Origin: Ruegeria discodermiae
GTDB lineage: Bacteria; Pseudomonadota; Alphaproteobacteria; Rhodobacterales; Rhodobacteraceae
DNA length: 64,000 nucleotides
Direction of reading: 5' to 3'
Assembly (NCBI RefSeq): GCF_030758345.1
Contig: NZ_JAVAMO010000001.1
Span: 248,001 to 312,000 of the forward strand
This document shows, piece by piece, positions 19,753-28,183 of the stretch (its first letter is position 1; every line of letters begins with the position of its first letter). A program made the translations under genes and the position numbers. The notes under the pieces were generated by a model, which saw only the letters and a list, made by a program, of their open reading frames with translations, was not told where the DNA came from and searched no databases.

Positions 19753-19893
19753 TCCCGAGCATTTGCGTGACATCGCGCTGGTCTCTGTCGGGGTGGGGCA
19801 ACCGGTATCTCGCGCGCATAGAGGTTGTGCTTGCGGAAATTCGCTGCCTATATGCGTGTGACTTTGACATGTCTGAACAACAGGATCTCACCC

Positions 19894-20220
19894 ATGAAAA
19901 AGCTGTCCGCCCTGGGCGCAATCGCAATGCTGATTGCATCTCAGACTCCTGCCGCTGCTCAAGATCTGGAATTCATGCTGGCCAATGAAAGCAGCGCCGA
20001 TCTTGTGGAGTTCAACATCTCCAGCGCGTCGTCGGATGACTGGGAAGAGAACCTGCTTGAGGGCGGATACCTCGCGCCGGGTTATGAAAGCGGCGTGCTG
20101 ATCGCGGATGGGCTCAGCACCTGCATCTATGATCTGCGCGGTGTCTTCGCGGATGGTTCCGAAGTGGAAGATTTCGGCCTCGATCTCTGCGATCTGGGTG
20201 GCTACACCTTCACCGACTGA
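19894..20220 (+). CDS. small secreted acidic protein
   Basis: A 108-aa protein with a clear signal peptide (MKKLSALGAIAMLIASQTPAAA, cleavage before QDLEF) and an acidic mature part with two cysteines (STCIYDL and LDLCDLG) that may form a disulfide in the periplasm. The pattern, a strand with LANESSADLVEFNISS followed by LAPGYESGVL and YDLRGVFADG, resembles small uncharacterised proteins I recall from related bacteria, but I cannot assign a function. ATG 19894 is chosen because it starts the signal peptide. Confidence 0.75.
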   Translation: MKKLSALGAIAMLIASQTPAAAQDLEFMLANESSADLVEFNISSASSDDWEENLLEGGYLAPGYESGVLIADGLSTCIYDLRGVFADGSEVEDFGLDLCDLGGYTFTD

Positions 20221-20363
20221 TCCCGTCTCATCGGTCTTGCCTAAGGGCTCGCCGCGCGTGTGGCGGGTTCGACCTCTCTGTCTCATATCACAATCGCGCG
20301 TGGCTGTTTTGCCGGGCGGCGCGGGCGTGGTAGGCTGACGTTGCTTCAGTTCGAGGTGACGAC

Positions 20364-20771
20364 ATGTATCGCAATTTGAGAAACGGCCTGTTGCAGGCCG
20401 CCTTTGCAGTTGGTCTTTGCGTCGCGGCGGCGCAGGCCGGGGCTGACCCAATCGTGGGGCTCTGGAAGACAGAACCGGACCGCAAAGACCTGATCTCGCA
20501 TATCAAGATCAGCGCCTGCGGGGACAAGTTCTGCGGCGTGATCGAAAGCGCCTATGACAAATCCGGCAAAGAAGTGCAGACCAAGAATATCGGCAAACGG
20601 TTGTTCTGGGACGTCGCCAGCGAAGGCAGCGGCAAATATGGCGGTGGTGAATTCTGGGTACCGTTGGTCAATGTCGATGCGGTCCCCACCATGACGCTCA
20701 GCGGCGACAGCCTGAAGGTCAAAGGCTGCAGCCACCATATCTGCGGCCACCAGACCTGGACACGGCTCTGA
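20364..20771 (+). CDS. DUF2147 secreted protein
   Basis: A 135-aa protein with signal peptide (cleavage near residue 27, QAGA-DP) and a DUF2147 domain: IVGLWKTEPDRK at the start of the mature protein, CGDKFCGVI near 50, and a C-terminal basic Cys/His cluster KGCSHHICGHQTW. DUF2147 proteins are exported beta-barrel-like small proteins of unknown role. Four cysteines in two close pairs suggest disulfides or metal binding. It stands alone between a small secreted protein and a convergent RidA gene. Confidence 0.8.
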   Translation: MYRNLRNGLLQAAFAVGLCVAAAQAGADPIVGLWKTEPDRKDLISHIKISACGDKFCGVIESAYDKSGKEVQTKNIGKRLFWDVASEGSGKYGGGEFWVPLVNVDAVPTMTLSGDSLKVKGCSHHICGHQTWTRL

Positions 20772-20870
20772 TCGCTCGACCGACAGAAACAGATCGACAG
20801 CTTGGATGCGATCTCTGGTCGGACCGGCTGCTGGACCGCATAGCGCCAGCGACCGATTCGCATGTTTCGT

Positions 20871-21266
20871 CTAGGCCATTGCTGTTGCCTCAATTTCGAA
20901 CAACAACTCGGGCATGGCCAAGCGGGTAACACCCAACAGCGTCATTGGGGGCGCGACCTGATGAGGTCCAAAGCGCTGTCCCAGAAGATCGAAATTCTTC
21001 AACGCCTCATCAACGTCGGTGGCATATACGCCCAGTTTCGTGACATTGCTCAGGGTCATGTCAGCCTCTTTCAGCACGGCCTCCAGACTATCCAAAGCCA
21101 GGCTGATCTGCGCCCGCATGTCACCGGCATGCTGTGGCTTGCCTTCCCCGTCCATGGCAGTTTGGCCCGCACAGATCATCTGACGCGTCGCGCCCTCAAT
21201 GATCTCAGCCTGATTGTAACCCAGCTTGAGTGACCAGTCCCAGGGGTTCACGGCAGTCCGTTGCAT
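20871..21266 (-). CDS. RidA/YjgF/UK114-family protein lacking the catalytic arginine
   Basis: A 131-aa chorismate-mutase-like-fold protein of the RidA superfamily, expected as a homotrimer. Family features are ICAGQTAMDGEGKPQHAGDM near residue 31 and VTKLGVYATD near 75. True RidA enzymes deaminate reactive 2-aminoacrylate-type enamines through an Arg equivalent to E. coli Arg105. Here the aligned residue in PPMTLLGVTRL is Met108, so it probably belongs to one of the Rid groups without that activity. ATG 21266 follows a strong GGAGGT. It is divergent from a WYL regulator across nested inverted repeats, so the two are likely linked. Confidence 0.85.
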   Translation of the reverse strand: MQRTAVNPWDWSLKLGYNQAEIIEGATRQMICAGQTAMDGEGKPQHAGDMRAQISLALDSLEAVLKEADMTLSNVTKLGVYATDVDEALKNFDLLGQRFGPHQVAPPMTLLGVTRLAMPELLFEIEATAMA

Positions 21267-21300
21267 CACATCGACCTCCTTGTTTTGCGTTGCTGAAGCC

Positions 21301-21348
21301 GGTCTAGGTCTAAATAGTGCCAAAATTTGTCACTATTTGTGATAGACC
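21301..21348. promoter_or_regulatory. nested inverted repeats between ridA-like gene and WYL regulator
   Basis: AAATAGTG (21312-21319) and CACTATTT (21331-21338) form an inverted repeat with an 11-bp spacer. Outside it, GGTCTA (21301-21306, repeated at 21307-21312) mirrors TAGACC (21343-21348). The structure ends only 6 bp before the regulator's ATG. It fits an operator of the adjacent regulator acting on both genes. Confidence 0.6.
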
Positions 21349-21354
21349 AGCCGC

Positions 21355-22074
21355 ATGAGCATTCGACTCAGACATGACACCATCGTGCGCAGCCTTCGCC
21401 GAAACGGAACGGCCACGGTGGACGCGCTCGCGACAGAGGTTGGCGTCTCACGCCGGACAATTCTGCGCGACATCAGCGCATTGCGCGACGATGGCTTTGT
21501 CATACATTCCGATGTCGGGCGTGGCGGCGGGCTGCAGCTTGATCCGCAATCCATGCAAACCACTACCCGGCTTTCGGTCCCCGAGGTGTTTGCCCTTCTG
21601 ATCAGCGTCGCGGCCATGCGGGCGGCGGGCAATCTGCCCTTTTCGGACCTCGCCGATTCAGGTCTGGCCAAGATCGAAAAAGCGTTGCCATCCGACAAAG
21701 TCCGCGATCTGCGTGCTTTTCTCGACTGCCTGCATATCGGCACGCTGTCGCCGCTTCAGGACCTGTCTGACATGGGGAAGATGGACGCTGACCTGTTGCC
21801 GGTCTTTGAAACCGCCTTCCTTGGACGCAGGCTCATCCGCTTTGAGTATCGCGATGCCAAAGGTCGAAAAACAAAACGCCGGGTCGAGCCGCAGGCCATG
21901 CTCATCCTGCCACCGCTGTGGTATCTGGTTGCCTGGGACCCGATGCGCGAGGATTTCCGGCATTTTCGGATGGATCGGATCAGCGCGCCCGAGGCGCTCG
22001 CCGATACCAGCTTCCGCCGCCGCCATGTTCCGTTTGAAGAGGACGTCTGCCCGTATAGTGAACTTGCCGACTGA
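21355..22074 (+). CDS. YafY-type HTH/WYL transcriptional regulator
   Basis: A 239-aa DeoR-like regulator. Residues 5-60 form the HTH (TATVDALATEVGVSRRTILRDISALRDDG). The WYL domain covers about 150-215 and contains RRVEPQAMLILPPLWYLVAWDP, where WYL is present as W-Y-L, followed by the FRMDRI segment. WYL domains bind small ligands or nucleic acids and control activity. It is divergent from the RidA-like gene with a nested inverted repeat between. The ligand is unknown. Its end is followed by a GC-rich hairpin and then the convergent RND permease. Confidence 0.87.
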   Translation: MSIRLRHDTIVRSLRRNGTATVDALATEVGVSRRTILRDISALRDDGFVIHSDVGRGGGLQLDPQSMQTTTRLSVPEVFALLISVAAMRAAGNLPFSDLADSGLAKIEKALPSDKVRDLRAFLDCLHIGTLSPLQDLSDMGKMDADLLPVFETAFLGRRLIRFEYRDAKGRKTKRRVEPQAMLILPPLWYLVAWDPMREDFRHFRMDRISAPEALADTSFRRRHVPFEEDVCPYSELAD

Positions 22075-22116
22075 GAACCGGAGACCCCATCCAAAGACTG
22101 GTCTCAGCCGGTTTTG

Positions 22117-22155
22117 CTCCGGACGCCTGCCGCTACACAGACAGGCGTCCGGGAG
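22117..22155. terminator. hairpin between convergent WYL regulator and RND genes
   Basis: CCGGACGCCTG (22119-22129) pairs with CAGGCGTCCGG (22142-22152), an 11-bp GC-rich stem with a 12-nt loop. There is no U tract on either side. Its place between two convergent stop codons fits a bidirectional transcription end. Confidence 0.5.
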
Positions 22156-22161
22156 TGAGCC

Positions 22162-25100
22162 TCACTCCGCCGCTTTGATAGGCGATGTGCCGGGGGGGGC
22201 CGGTGTTTCGGGAGGCTCGGGGGGTTTGAATTCCGAGACGTCGGCGGTGGACTTGCCGGGTTCGCCCCAGATGATCTCGGTTGCGCTCAGGTCCTTGGCC
22301 GAGCGGAACAGGCGCATGTCGCGCGCGATCCGGCTGGAGCGGCCTGCGGTCAGGCGGGCCAGCAACCGGCCAAGCCAGATCGCGTAGGTTTCAACCCACA
22401 CCCGCAGTGCCAGGAACGAGGGTGTCACGATCAGCGTCAGCACCGTTGCGATGCCCAGGCCGAACACCACCGCCGTCGCCAACTGTTTCCACCAGAGCGC
22501 CGTGGGGCTGTCGATGGAATAGCCGCCATTGATGAAGTCGAGGCTCAGCCCGAACATCATCGGCGTCAGGCCCGCCATGGTGGTGATCGTGGTCAGCAGC
22601 ACCGGGCGGATACGCGCCTCGGCGGTGCGGATGATCGCCTCGATCCGGGGCATGTAGCGGCTGTATTCCTGATAGGTGTCGATCAGCACGATGTTGTTGT
22701 TCACTACGATCCCCGCCAGCGCCACGATGCCGGTCCCGGTCATGATGATCGAGAAGGGTTGCTCCATCACGACCATCCCGATCAGCACGCCGGTGGTCGA
22801 CAGCACCACCGCCAGCAGTACCAGCAGCGAGTTGTAGAAGCTGTTGAACTGGGCCAGCAAGATGATGAACATCAGCCCCAGAGCGCCCATGAAGGCCTTC
22901 ATCAGGAAGGCGCCAGATTCCTCCTGCTCCTCCTGATCACCGGTCCAGAACCATTCGACCGGGCCGGGGAGGGGGTCGGTTTCCAGCCACTTGGTCAGTT
23001 CCGCGATCCGCTCGTTGGGATTGACCGGTGCCGTTTGGGCGCTGCCGTCATCAAATGCGGTTTGAAGCGCGGCGTTGTTCTCGGCCTGAACCAGATCGAA
23101 CACCGCATAACGAGCGCCGCTTGGTGCGGTTACCGAAGGTCCGCTGGCTGCGGTCCCTTCCGGGACTTCCTTGACAAGTGCCAGAGTTTGTACGGCCCCG
23201 TCCGCATCGGTGCGCGTGACCTTGATCAGCCCCGGTTCCACATCCGCTTTGATGTCGAAATAGCGCTTTTGATCAACCCGGTCGATCGAGGCCAGTTTCG
23301 GTACCGGTTTGCGGGTCACGAAGTTGCTGAGCGGGACCAGACCGTCAGGCGTGCGCACCTTGATTGTGTCGAGTGTGGAGAGCACGCGCTCTTCCTCGGG
23401 CAGGCGCACGCGGATTTCGATCTCCTCGTCGCTGCCTTCGGGGCGCATCTCACCCAGCAGGACACCGCGTGTCACAAGCTGCACCATGGCGCCCACGGTG
23501 GCCACATCGGCACCGAAGCGACCGGCATTTGCCACATCCACGTCGATCTGCCAGTCGATGCCGGGCAGGGGCAGGCTGTCCTCGATCTTGATCAGACCCG
23601 GTGTTGCCTCGAACTGTTGCCGCGCGGTTTCCGCCGCGAGCGTCAGTTCTTCCCAGTCGTCACCTCTGAGCCGCAGATGCACCGGCTTGCCCTGTCCGGG
23701 TCCCTGTTCCAGGGCCGAGACCTCGGCAATGATGCCGGGCAGTTTGACCAGTTCGGCGTTCAACTGGTCGAGGACGAAATTGCCGTCAAAGTTGGGGTCG
23801 ATGATCTCTTTCTCAAAGCCCAGCCAGCGGCTCATCAGCCCGCCGATAAAGCCAGTCAAAGGTTCCTTGGCGTGGGGTCGATCCTCCCACGGGATAATCT
23901 CGAACTGGACCTGACCGATTGTATCGGCAGGGGATTGTCCACCACCGGGGCCGCCAGTGTTCAGTCCGCCCTCACCGGCGAAGGAAAACACGTTGATCAC
24001 CGCCGGATGCGCCTTGATGATCTCTTCGACCTCGCGCACCATTTCGTCTTTTTCATGCAGCGAGATGTTGCCGCGGGCACGGACATAGGTGGTGGCCTGT
24101 TCCGGCTCGCTGTCCACAAAGAACTCGACGCCGCGCGAATTGGCCGGGAACCAGACCGTTGCGATAAATATGACGGCGGAAAAGACAACCGCAATCGAGA
24201 CGATCGGCATGATCGGGTTGCCGGCGATGAACTTGATGACGTTGCCAAAGGCCGTGTGTTTGGAGCTGCGCTCGACATGATGGCTCTCATGGATGCGCTG
24301 AACCGCGCCCATCGTGACGGAGGCTGAAAACGCGCCAATCACGAATACGAGCCCCCCCGAGATCAGACCCGCGATACCCGTATCACCGCTGCGCAGCATC
24401 ATCATGACGCCTGTGAAGACGAGGTAGAGCGCAACCGGGACAAGGGCGGCCCGCAGCCAGAACGGGGCGCGCGCGCGCAGCCAATCCGAGATGCGGCCAA
24501 GCACGCGGCTCATGCGGCCGGAGACGCCGCCCATCACCGGCAGATAGATCAGTGCCACGACCAGTGAGGCCGAGAGCACGAAGATCAGCGTGACCGGCAG
24601 CATGCCCATGAACTCACCCGGAACACCGGGCCAGAACAGCATCGGCAGGAAGGCACAGAGCGTTGTGGCTGTGGAAGAGACGATGGGCCAGAACATCCGC
24701 TGCGCCGCCTCGACATAGGCGTGCATCGGGCCGATCCCGTCCTTGATACGCTTGTCGGCATATTCCACCACCACGATGGCGCCATCGACCAGCATCCCCA
24801 CCGCGAGGATCAGACCGAACATCACGATGTTGGAAACGTTGATCCCCATGATCGCCAACAACACGAAGCACAGCAGGAACGAGGTTGGAATGGCAAAGCC
24901 CACCAGCAGCGCGGCGCGGCTGCCAAGGGCGGCCAGTACCACGATCATAACCAGCGCAATCGCGGTCAGGACCGAACCTTCCAGCTGTCGCACCATCGAA
25001 TTGACGACGCGGCTCTGGTCGTTCGAGGTGCCGACCTCGACCGCGGCCTGCAGTTCCTTGGGCCAGCTTACCTGCGATTCAGCGACGGTGGCTTTGACCA

Positions 25101-25989
25101 GATCGACCGTGTCGATCAGGTTGAACCCCTTGCGCTTGACCACCTGCAGGGCGACGGTGCTTTGCCCGTCAAACCGCGCGGTGCCTTCGCGGTCCTCGAA
25201 CGTGTAGTTGATCTGCGCCAACTCGCCCAGTGTCACAACGCGGTCGCCATTCACCTTGACCGGCAGGCCATAGACATCCTGCGCCGTGGTGAAGGAGGAG
25301 GGGATCTTGACCGAGAATGCACCCTGCGCGCTGTCAATCTCACCCGCCGCAATGAGCTGGTTGTTGTTCTGCACAACCGTGATCAGTTCCGAGGCGGTGA
25401 CGTTATAGGCCTCCAGCCGCAGAGGGTCGATGATGACCTCTAGCAACTCGTCGCGATTGCCCGCGATCCCGGCTTCCAGAACCGCATCGAGCGATTCAAG
25501 GTCGTCCTGCAAATCCTTGGCAATGCGCGCCATTGTCCGCTCGGGGACAGCGCCGGTCAGGCTGACGATGACAATCGGAAATTCCGAGAAGTTGATTTCG
25601 GTCAGCGTATATTGCTCGGCCCCAGTCGGAAACTCGGCCTGCGCCGTGTTCATCGCATCGCGCACATCAGCGGTGATCGCGGTCTTGTCCCAGCCGAAAT
25701 CAAACTCCAGCGCCACACCGGCATAACCTTCGGCAGCGGTTGCGGTCATTTCCTTGAGCCCGTCCAGATCGGCCAGCTCGGTTTCCATCGGCTTGACCAG
25801 CAGGTTCTCGCTGTCTTCTGCCGAAATGCCCGGGAAAGAGACCGAGACAAACAGCGCCGGGATCTCGATATCCGGCTCGCCTTCCTTGGGCAGGTTGACA
25901 TAGGCGAAGCCGCCAATGATCAGCGACAGCGCGATAAAGGCCAGAACCATCCGGGCGCGCGAGGCGGCCCAGTCGACGATGCCCGTCAT
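22162..25989 (-). CDS. RND efflux permease, enlarged form
   Basis: A 1275-aa resistance-nodulation-division permease driven by the proton gradient. It has the N-terminal helix and a porter segment with KPMETELADLDGLKEM, then the TM4 motif GMLVDGAIVVVEYADK, in which one Asp of the usual VDDA pair is Gly. Two large periplasmic loops and a C-terminal helix bundle (TGTGIVALAGIVVNNNIVLID) follow. It is about 200 residues longer than typical 1030-1050-aa pumps. The extra length is a membrane insert of about two helices near residues 510-570 after the first helix bundle (RAALVPVALYLVFTGVMMML and the next stretch) plus a proline-rich C-terminal tail. The gene overlaps the adaptor gene by 4 bp. No outer-membrane channel gene is adjacent. 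Substrate unknown. Confidence 0.88.
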   Translation of the reverse strand: MTGIVDWAASRARMVLAFIALSLIIGGFAYVNLPKEGEPDIEIPALFVSVSFPGISAEDSENLLVKPMETELADLDGLKEMTATAAEGYAGVALEFDFGWDKTAITADVRDAMNTAQAEFPTGAEQYTLTEINFSEFPIVIVSLTGAVPERTMARIAKDLQDDLESLDAVLEAGIAGNRDELLEVIIDPLRLEAYNVTASELITVVQNNNQLIAAGEIDSAQGAFSVKIPSSFTTAQDVYGLPVKVNGDRVVTLGELAQINYTFEDREGTARFDGQSTVALQVVKRKGFNLIDTVDLVKATVAESQVSWPKELQAAVEVGTSNDQSRVVNSMVRQLEGSVLTAIALVMIVVLAALGSRAALLVGFAIPTSFLLCFVLLAIMGINVSNIVMFGLILAVGMLVDGAIVVVEYADKRIKDGIGPMHAYVEAAQRMFWPIVSSTATTLCAFLPMLFWPGVPGEFMGMLPVTLIFVLSASLVVALIYLPVMGGVSGRMSRVLGRISDWLRARAPFWLRAALVPVALYLVFTGVMMMLRSGDTGIAGLISGGLVFVIGAFSASVTMGAVQRIHESHHVERSSKHTAFGNVIKFIAGNPIMPIVSIAVVFSAVIFIATVWFPANSRGVEFFVDSEPEQATTYVRARGNISLHEKDEMVREVEEIIKAHPAVINVFSFAGEGGLNTGGPGGGQSPADTIGQVQFEIIPWEDRPHAKEPLTGFIGGLMSRWLGFEKEIIDPNFDGNFVLDQLNAELVKLPGIIAEVSALEQGPGQGKPVHLRLRGDDWEELTLAAETARQQFEATPGLIKIEDSLPLPGIDWQIDVDVANAGRFGADVATVGAMVQLVTRGVLLGEMRPEGSDEEIEIRVRLPEEERVLSTLDTIKVRTPDGLVPLSNFVTRKPVPKLASIDRVDQKRYFDIKADVEPGLIKVTRTDADGAVQTLALVKEVPEGTAASGPSVTAPSGARYAVFDLVQAENNAALQTAFDDGSAQTAPVNPNERIAELTKWLETDPLPGPVEWFWTGDQEEQEESGAFLMKAFMGALGLMFIILLAQFNSFYNSLLVLLAVVLSTTGVLIGMVVMEQPFSIIMTGTGIVALAGIVVNNNIVLIDTYQEYSRYMPRIEAIIRTAEARIRPVLLTTITTMAGLTPMMFGLSLDFINGGYSIDSPTALWWKQLATAVVFGLGIATVLTLIVTPSFLALRVWVETYAIWLGRLLARLTAGRSSRIARDMRLFRSAKDLSATEIIWGEPGKSTADVSEFKPPEPPETPAPPGTSPIKAAE

Positions 25990-27218
25990 TGCGCGGCCTC
26001 CCGATAGGTGGGCGCGACCTCAACACCTGCGGTGACGAAATCCTGGCCCACCACGATCACATTCGCCTGTTCCGGCAAGCCTGCCAGCCAAACGCCGTTG
26101 GCATCGTCACGCAGCAGTTCAACCGGCACAAATTCCACCAGATTGCCATCGCCAACGACCCGCACGCCAAGCTCGCCGTGATTGTCGAGCGTCAGCGAGG
26201 ATTGCGGCAGCAGATGCGCCTTGGCCCCTTCTGCGGCGATCTGGATGGTGGCGGTCTGCCCGTCGCGGATTTTCAGGTCCGGGTTGGGGACCGAGACTTC
26301 GACCTCGAAGGTGCGGGTCGTCTCATCTGCCGAGCGGCTGAGGAAGGTCACTTGCCCCGCCACCTGCAGGCCGGTCGCCAGTTGCGCACCTGCCTGCGCG
26401 CCCAGTTGCACCCGGTTGACCTCGGCCTCGGGCACGAAACCCACCAGCTTGATCGGGTCAAGCTGGATCACCGTCGCGCAGAGCGATCCGGGCTGCATCA
26501 GGCTGCCCAGTTCTGCCGCGTCGCTTTCCAGCAACCCGTCGAACGGCGCCGTAATGGTGATGCGATCCAGCTCGCGCTCTCTTGCCGCCACTGCGGCGCT
26601 TGCGGCTTCGATCCCGGCGCGGGTGGCTTCCAGACCGGATTCGGCGGTCTTGATCCCGGCCTCGGCGCTGCGCACGCCCGCTTCGGTCGCGACGCGGCGC
26701 GTTTCCGAGGCATAGCCGCCCTCGGACAGACGTTGGGCGGCGTTGTTATTGATCAGCGCCTCTTCCAGAAGCGCCTTGGCCTCGTCCAGCCGTGCCTGCG
26801 ACTCCGGTACCCGGCTTTGCGCTTCGCTCTGACGGGCCCGCGCCTCCAGCAGATCGGCCTCGCGGGTGCCGACATCCAGCTGGCACAGCAGGTCGCCCGC
26901 CTTGACAAACGCTCCCTTGCGCAACGGTTCGGAGACCACGGTCGAGGTTGTCTCGGCCAGCACCTCAACCTCGCGGATCGCCTTGGTTTGGCCGCGCAGC
27001 AGCACCGCGCTGTCAATCTCGCGCGCAACCGAGCGCATAGCAACAACGCCGATCAGGTTTGGTGCGTCTTCCACCGCTTCGGCAGTTTCCCTTTGCGTTT
27101 CGACCGGCTCTGCGGCGGCATCGCCTTTGGCGAAGGCCAGGAACGCGTCACGCTCAAATACCAAGAGATAAAGCGCAATTGTCACCAGAATCGCGGTGAT
27201 TATGGGAATCAGACGCAT
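25986..27218 (-). CDS. RND periplasmic adaptor (membrane fusion protein)
   Basis: A 410-aa HlyD/AcrA-type adaptor, anchored by an N-terminal helix (residues 5-20). It has a lipoyl-like half motif (REVEVLAETTSTVVSEPLRKGAFVKAGDLLCQLD near 85-115), a long coiled-coil hairpin rich in Glu, Ala and Arg (about 120-215), the second lipoyl half (ITAPFDGLLESDAAELGSLMQPG), and beta-barrel and membrane-proximal domains. It links the permease to an outer-membrane channel. It is first in the two-gene operon, with an ATGA overlap into the permease. Confidence 0.9.
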   Translation of the reverse strand: MRLIPIITAILVTIALYLLVFERDAFLAFAKGDAAAEPVETQRETAEAVEDAPNLIGVVAMRSVAREIDSAVLLRGQTKAIREVEVLAETTSTVVSEPLRKGAFVKAGDLLCQLDVGTREADLLEARARQSEAQSRVPESQARLDEAKALLEEALINNNAAQRLSEGGYASETRRVATEAGVRSAEAGIKTAESGLEATRAGIEAASAAVAARERELDRITITAPFDGLLESDAAELGSLMQPGSLCATVIQLDPIKLVGFVPEAEVNRVQLGAQAGAQLATGLQVAGQVTFLSRSADETTRTFEVEVSVPNPDLKIRDGQTATIQIAAEGAKAHLLPQSSLTLDNHGELGVRVVGDGNLVEFVPVELLRDDANGVWLAGLPEQANVIVVGQDFVTAGVEVAPTYREAAQ

Positions 27219-27318
27219 CTTTTGCCTCTCTCAAATTCTTCACGGCGCAGAGGGGGTAGTCCAATCAGACCTGCACTGCGACTTGTCACATGGTGTCTTG
27301 TTTCCATGTTGTCTACGC

Positions 27319-27341
27319 TAAACTGACCAGTTCAGATTATT
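27319..27341. promoter_or_regulatory. possible TetR-type operator upstream of the RND operon
   Basis: AAACTGACCAGTTCAGATT resembles the common TetR operator with half AAACTGACC, and CTGA/TCAG flank the centre. It lies about 100 bp before the adaptor start. No tetR gene is adjacent, so any regulator would act in trans. The symmetry is imperfect. Confidence 0.3.
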
Positions 27342-27461
27342 TTTTTTCGCCGCGCTGTGCAAGCACTGGCTGTTCCAGCGCCCCAGAGCCCTTGGCTTGC
27401 CCGTTGAGCCACGCTATGACAGCCGCCAGAAAACCGCATTGAGGCAGGACCGAGGGCCGGG

Positions 27462-28133
27462 ATGAGCGACACCGACAGTTTCATTGACGAAGTCACCGAA
27501 GAGGTGCGTCGAGACCGCATGTTCCTGCTGCTCAAGCGCTGGGGCTGGGTCGGTGCGCTGGCCGTGGTCGCGATTGTGGGCGGCGCGGCCTATAACGAAT
27601 ATTCCAAGGCGCAGGTCCGGTCGCAGGCCGAGCAGCTTGGCGACAGCATCATTGCCGCGCTGAACGAGAATGAAACCGCTGTGCAGGCCGAAAAGCTCTC
27701 GCAGGTCGATGCCTCATCCAGTGGCGGCGACGCGATTCTCAAGATGCTCACCGCGTCGGCTCAGGCCGGATCGGATCAGACCGACGCAGCGGTGCAAAGC
27801 CTCGACGCGGTGGCGGCAAATGGGGAACTGCCGCAAATCTATCGTGACATCGCCAGCTTCAAATCGCTGACATTGCAGACCGAGACGCTGGCGGTCGAAG
27901 ACCTGCGGCAACGGTTCGAGGCGCTGGCCCAACCCGGCGCGCCGCTGCGCCTGCTGGCCGAGGAGCAACTGGCCCTGATCGACATCGCCCATGGCGAGGC
28001 CGAGGCGGCGATGACGCGGCTGCAGGCCCTCATTCAGGACGCCGAGGCCAGCACAGACTTGCAACAACGCGCCGCACAGTTGATTGTCGCGCTGGGCGGG
28101 ACGCCGGAACAGGCCCCCGGTCAACGGGGATGA
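27462..28133 (+). CDS. YfgM-like tetratricopeptide membrane protein
   Basis: A 223-aa protein with a cytoplasmic N-tail, one transmembrane helix at about residues 28-45 (WGWVGALAVVAIVGGAAY) and a periplasmic helical TPR-like domain rich in Ala, Gln and Glu. This is the layout of YfgM, a SecYEG-associated factor that with PpiD helps periplasmic proteins on emergence. In proteobacteria yfgM often precedes bamB and der, exactly as here, which supports the call. The start follows GAGGGCCGGG. It lies 50 bp before the BamB-like gene. Confidence 0.82.
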   Translation: MSDTDSFIDEVTEEVRRDRMFLLLKRWGWVGALAVVAIVGGAAYNEYSKAQVRSQAEQLGDSIIAALNENETAVQAEKLSQVDASSSGGDAILKMLTASAQAGSDQTDAAVQSLDAVAANGELPQIYRDIASFKSLTLQTETLAVEDLRQRFEALAQPGAPLRLLAEEQLALIDIAHGEAEAAMTRLQALIQDAEASTDLQQRAAQLIVALGGTPEQAPGQRG

Positions 28134-28183
28134 TCCGGGCCCGCAGGGTACCGGCAGTGGGTAACGAATAGGCAGGATCGGGC

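Noticed and set aside
22759-24327. 522-codon open frame opposite the RND permease
   Set aside because: His- and Gln-rich translation with no known fold; a shadow of the well-supported permease gene.
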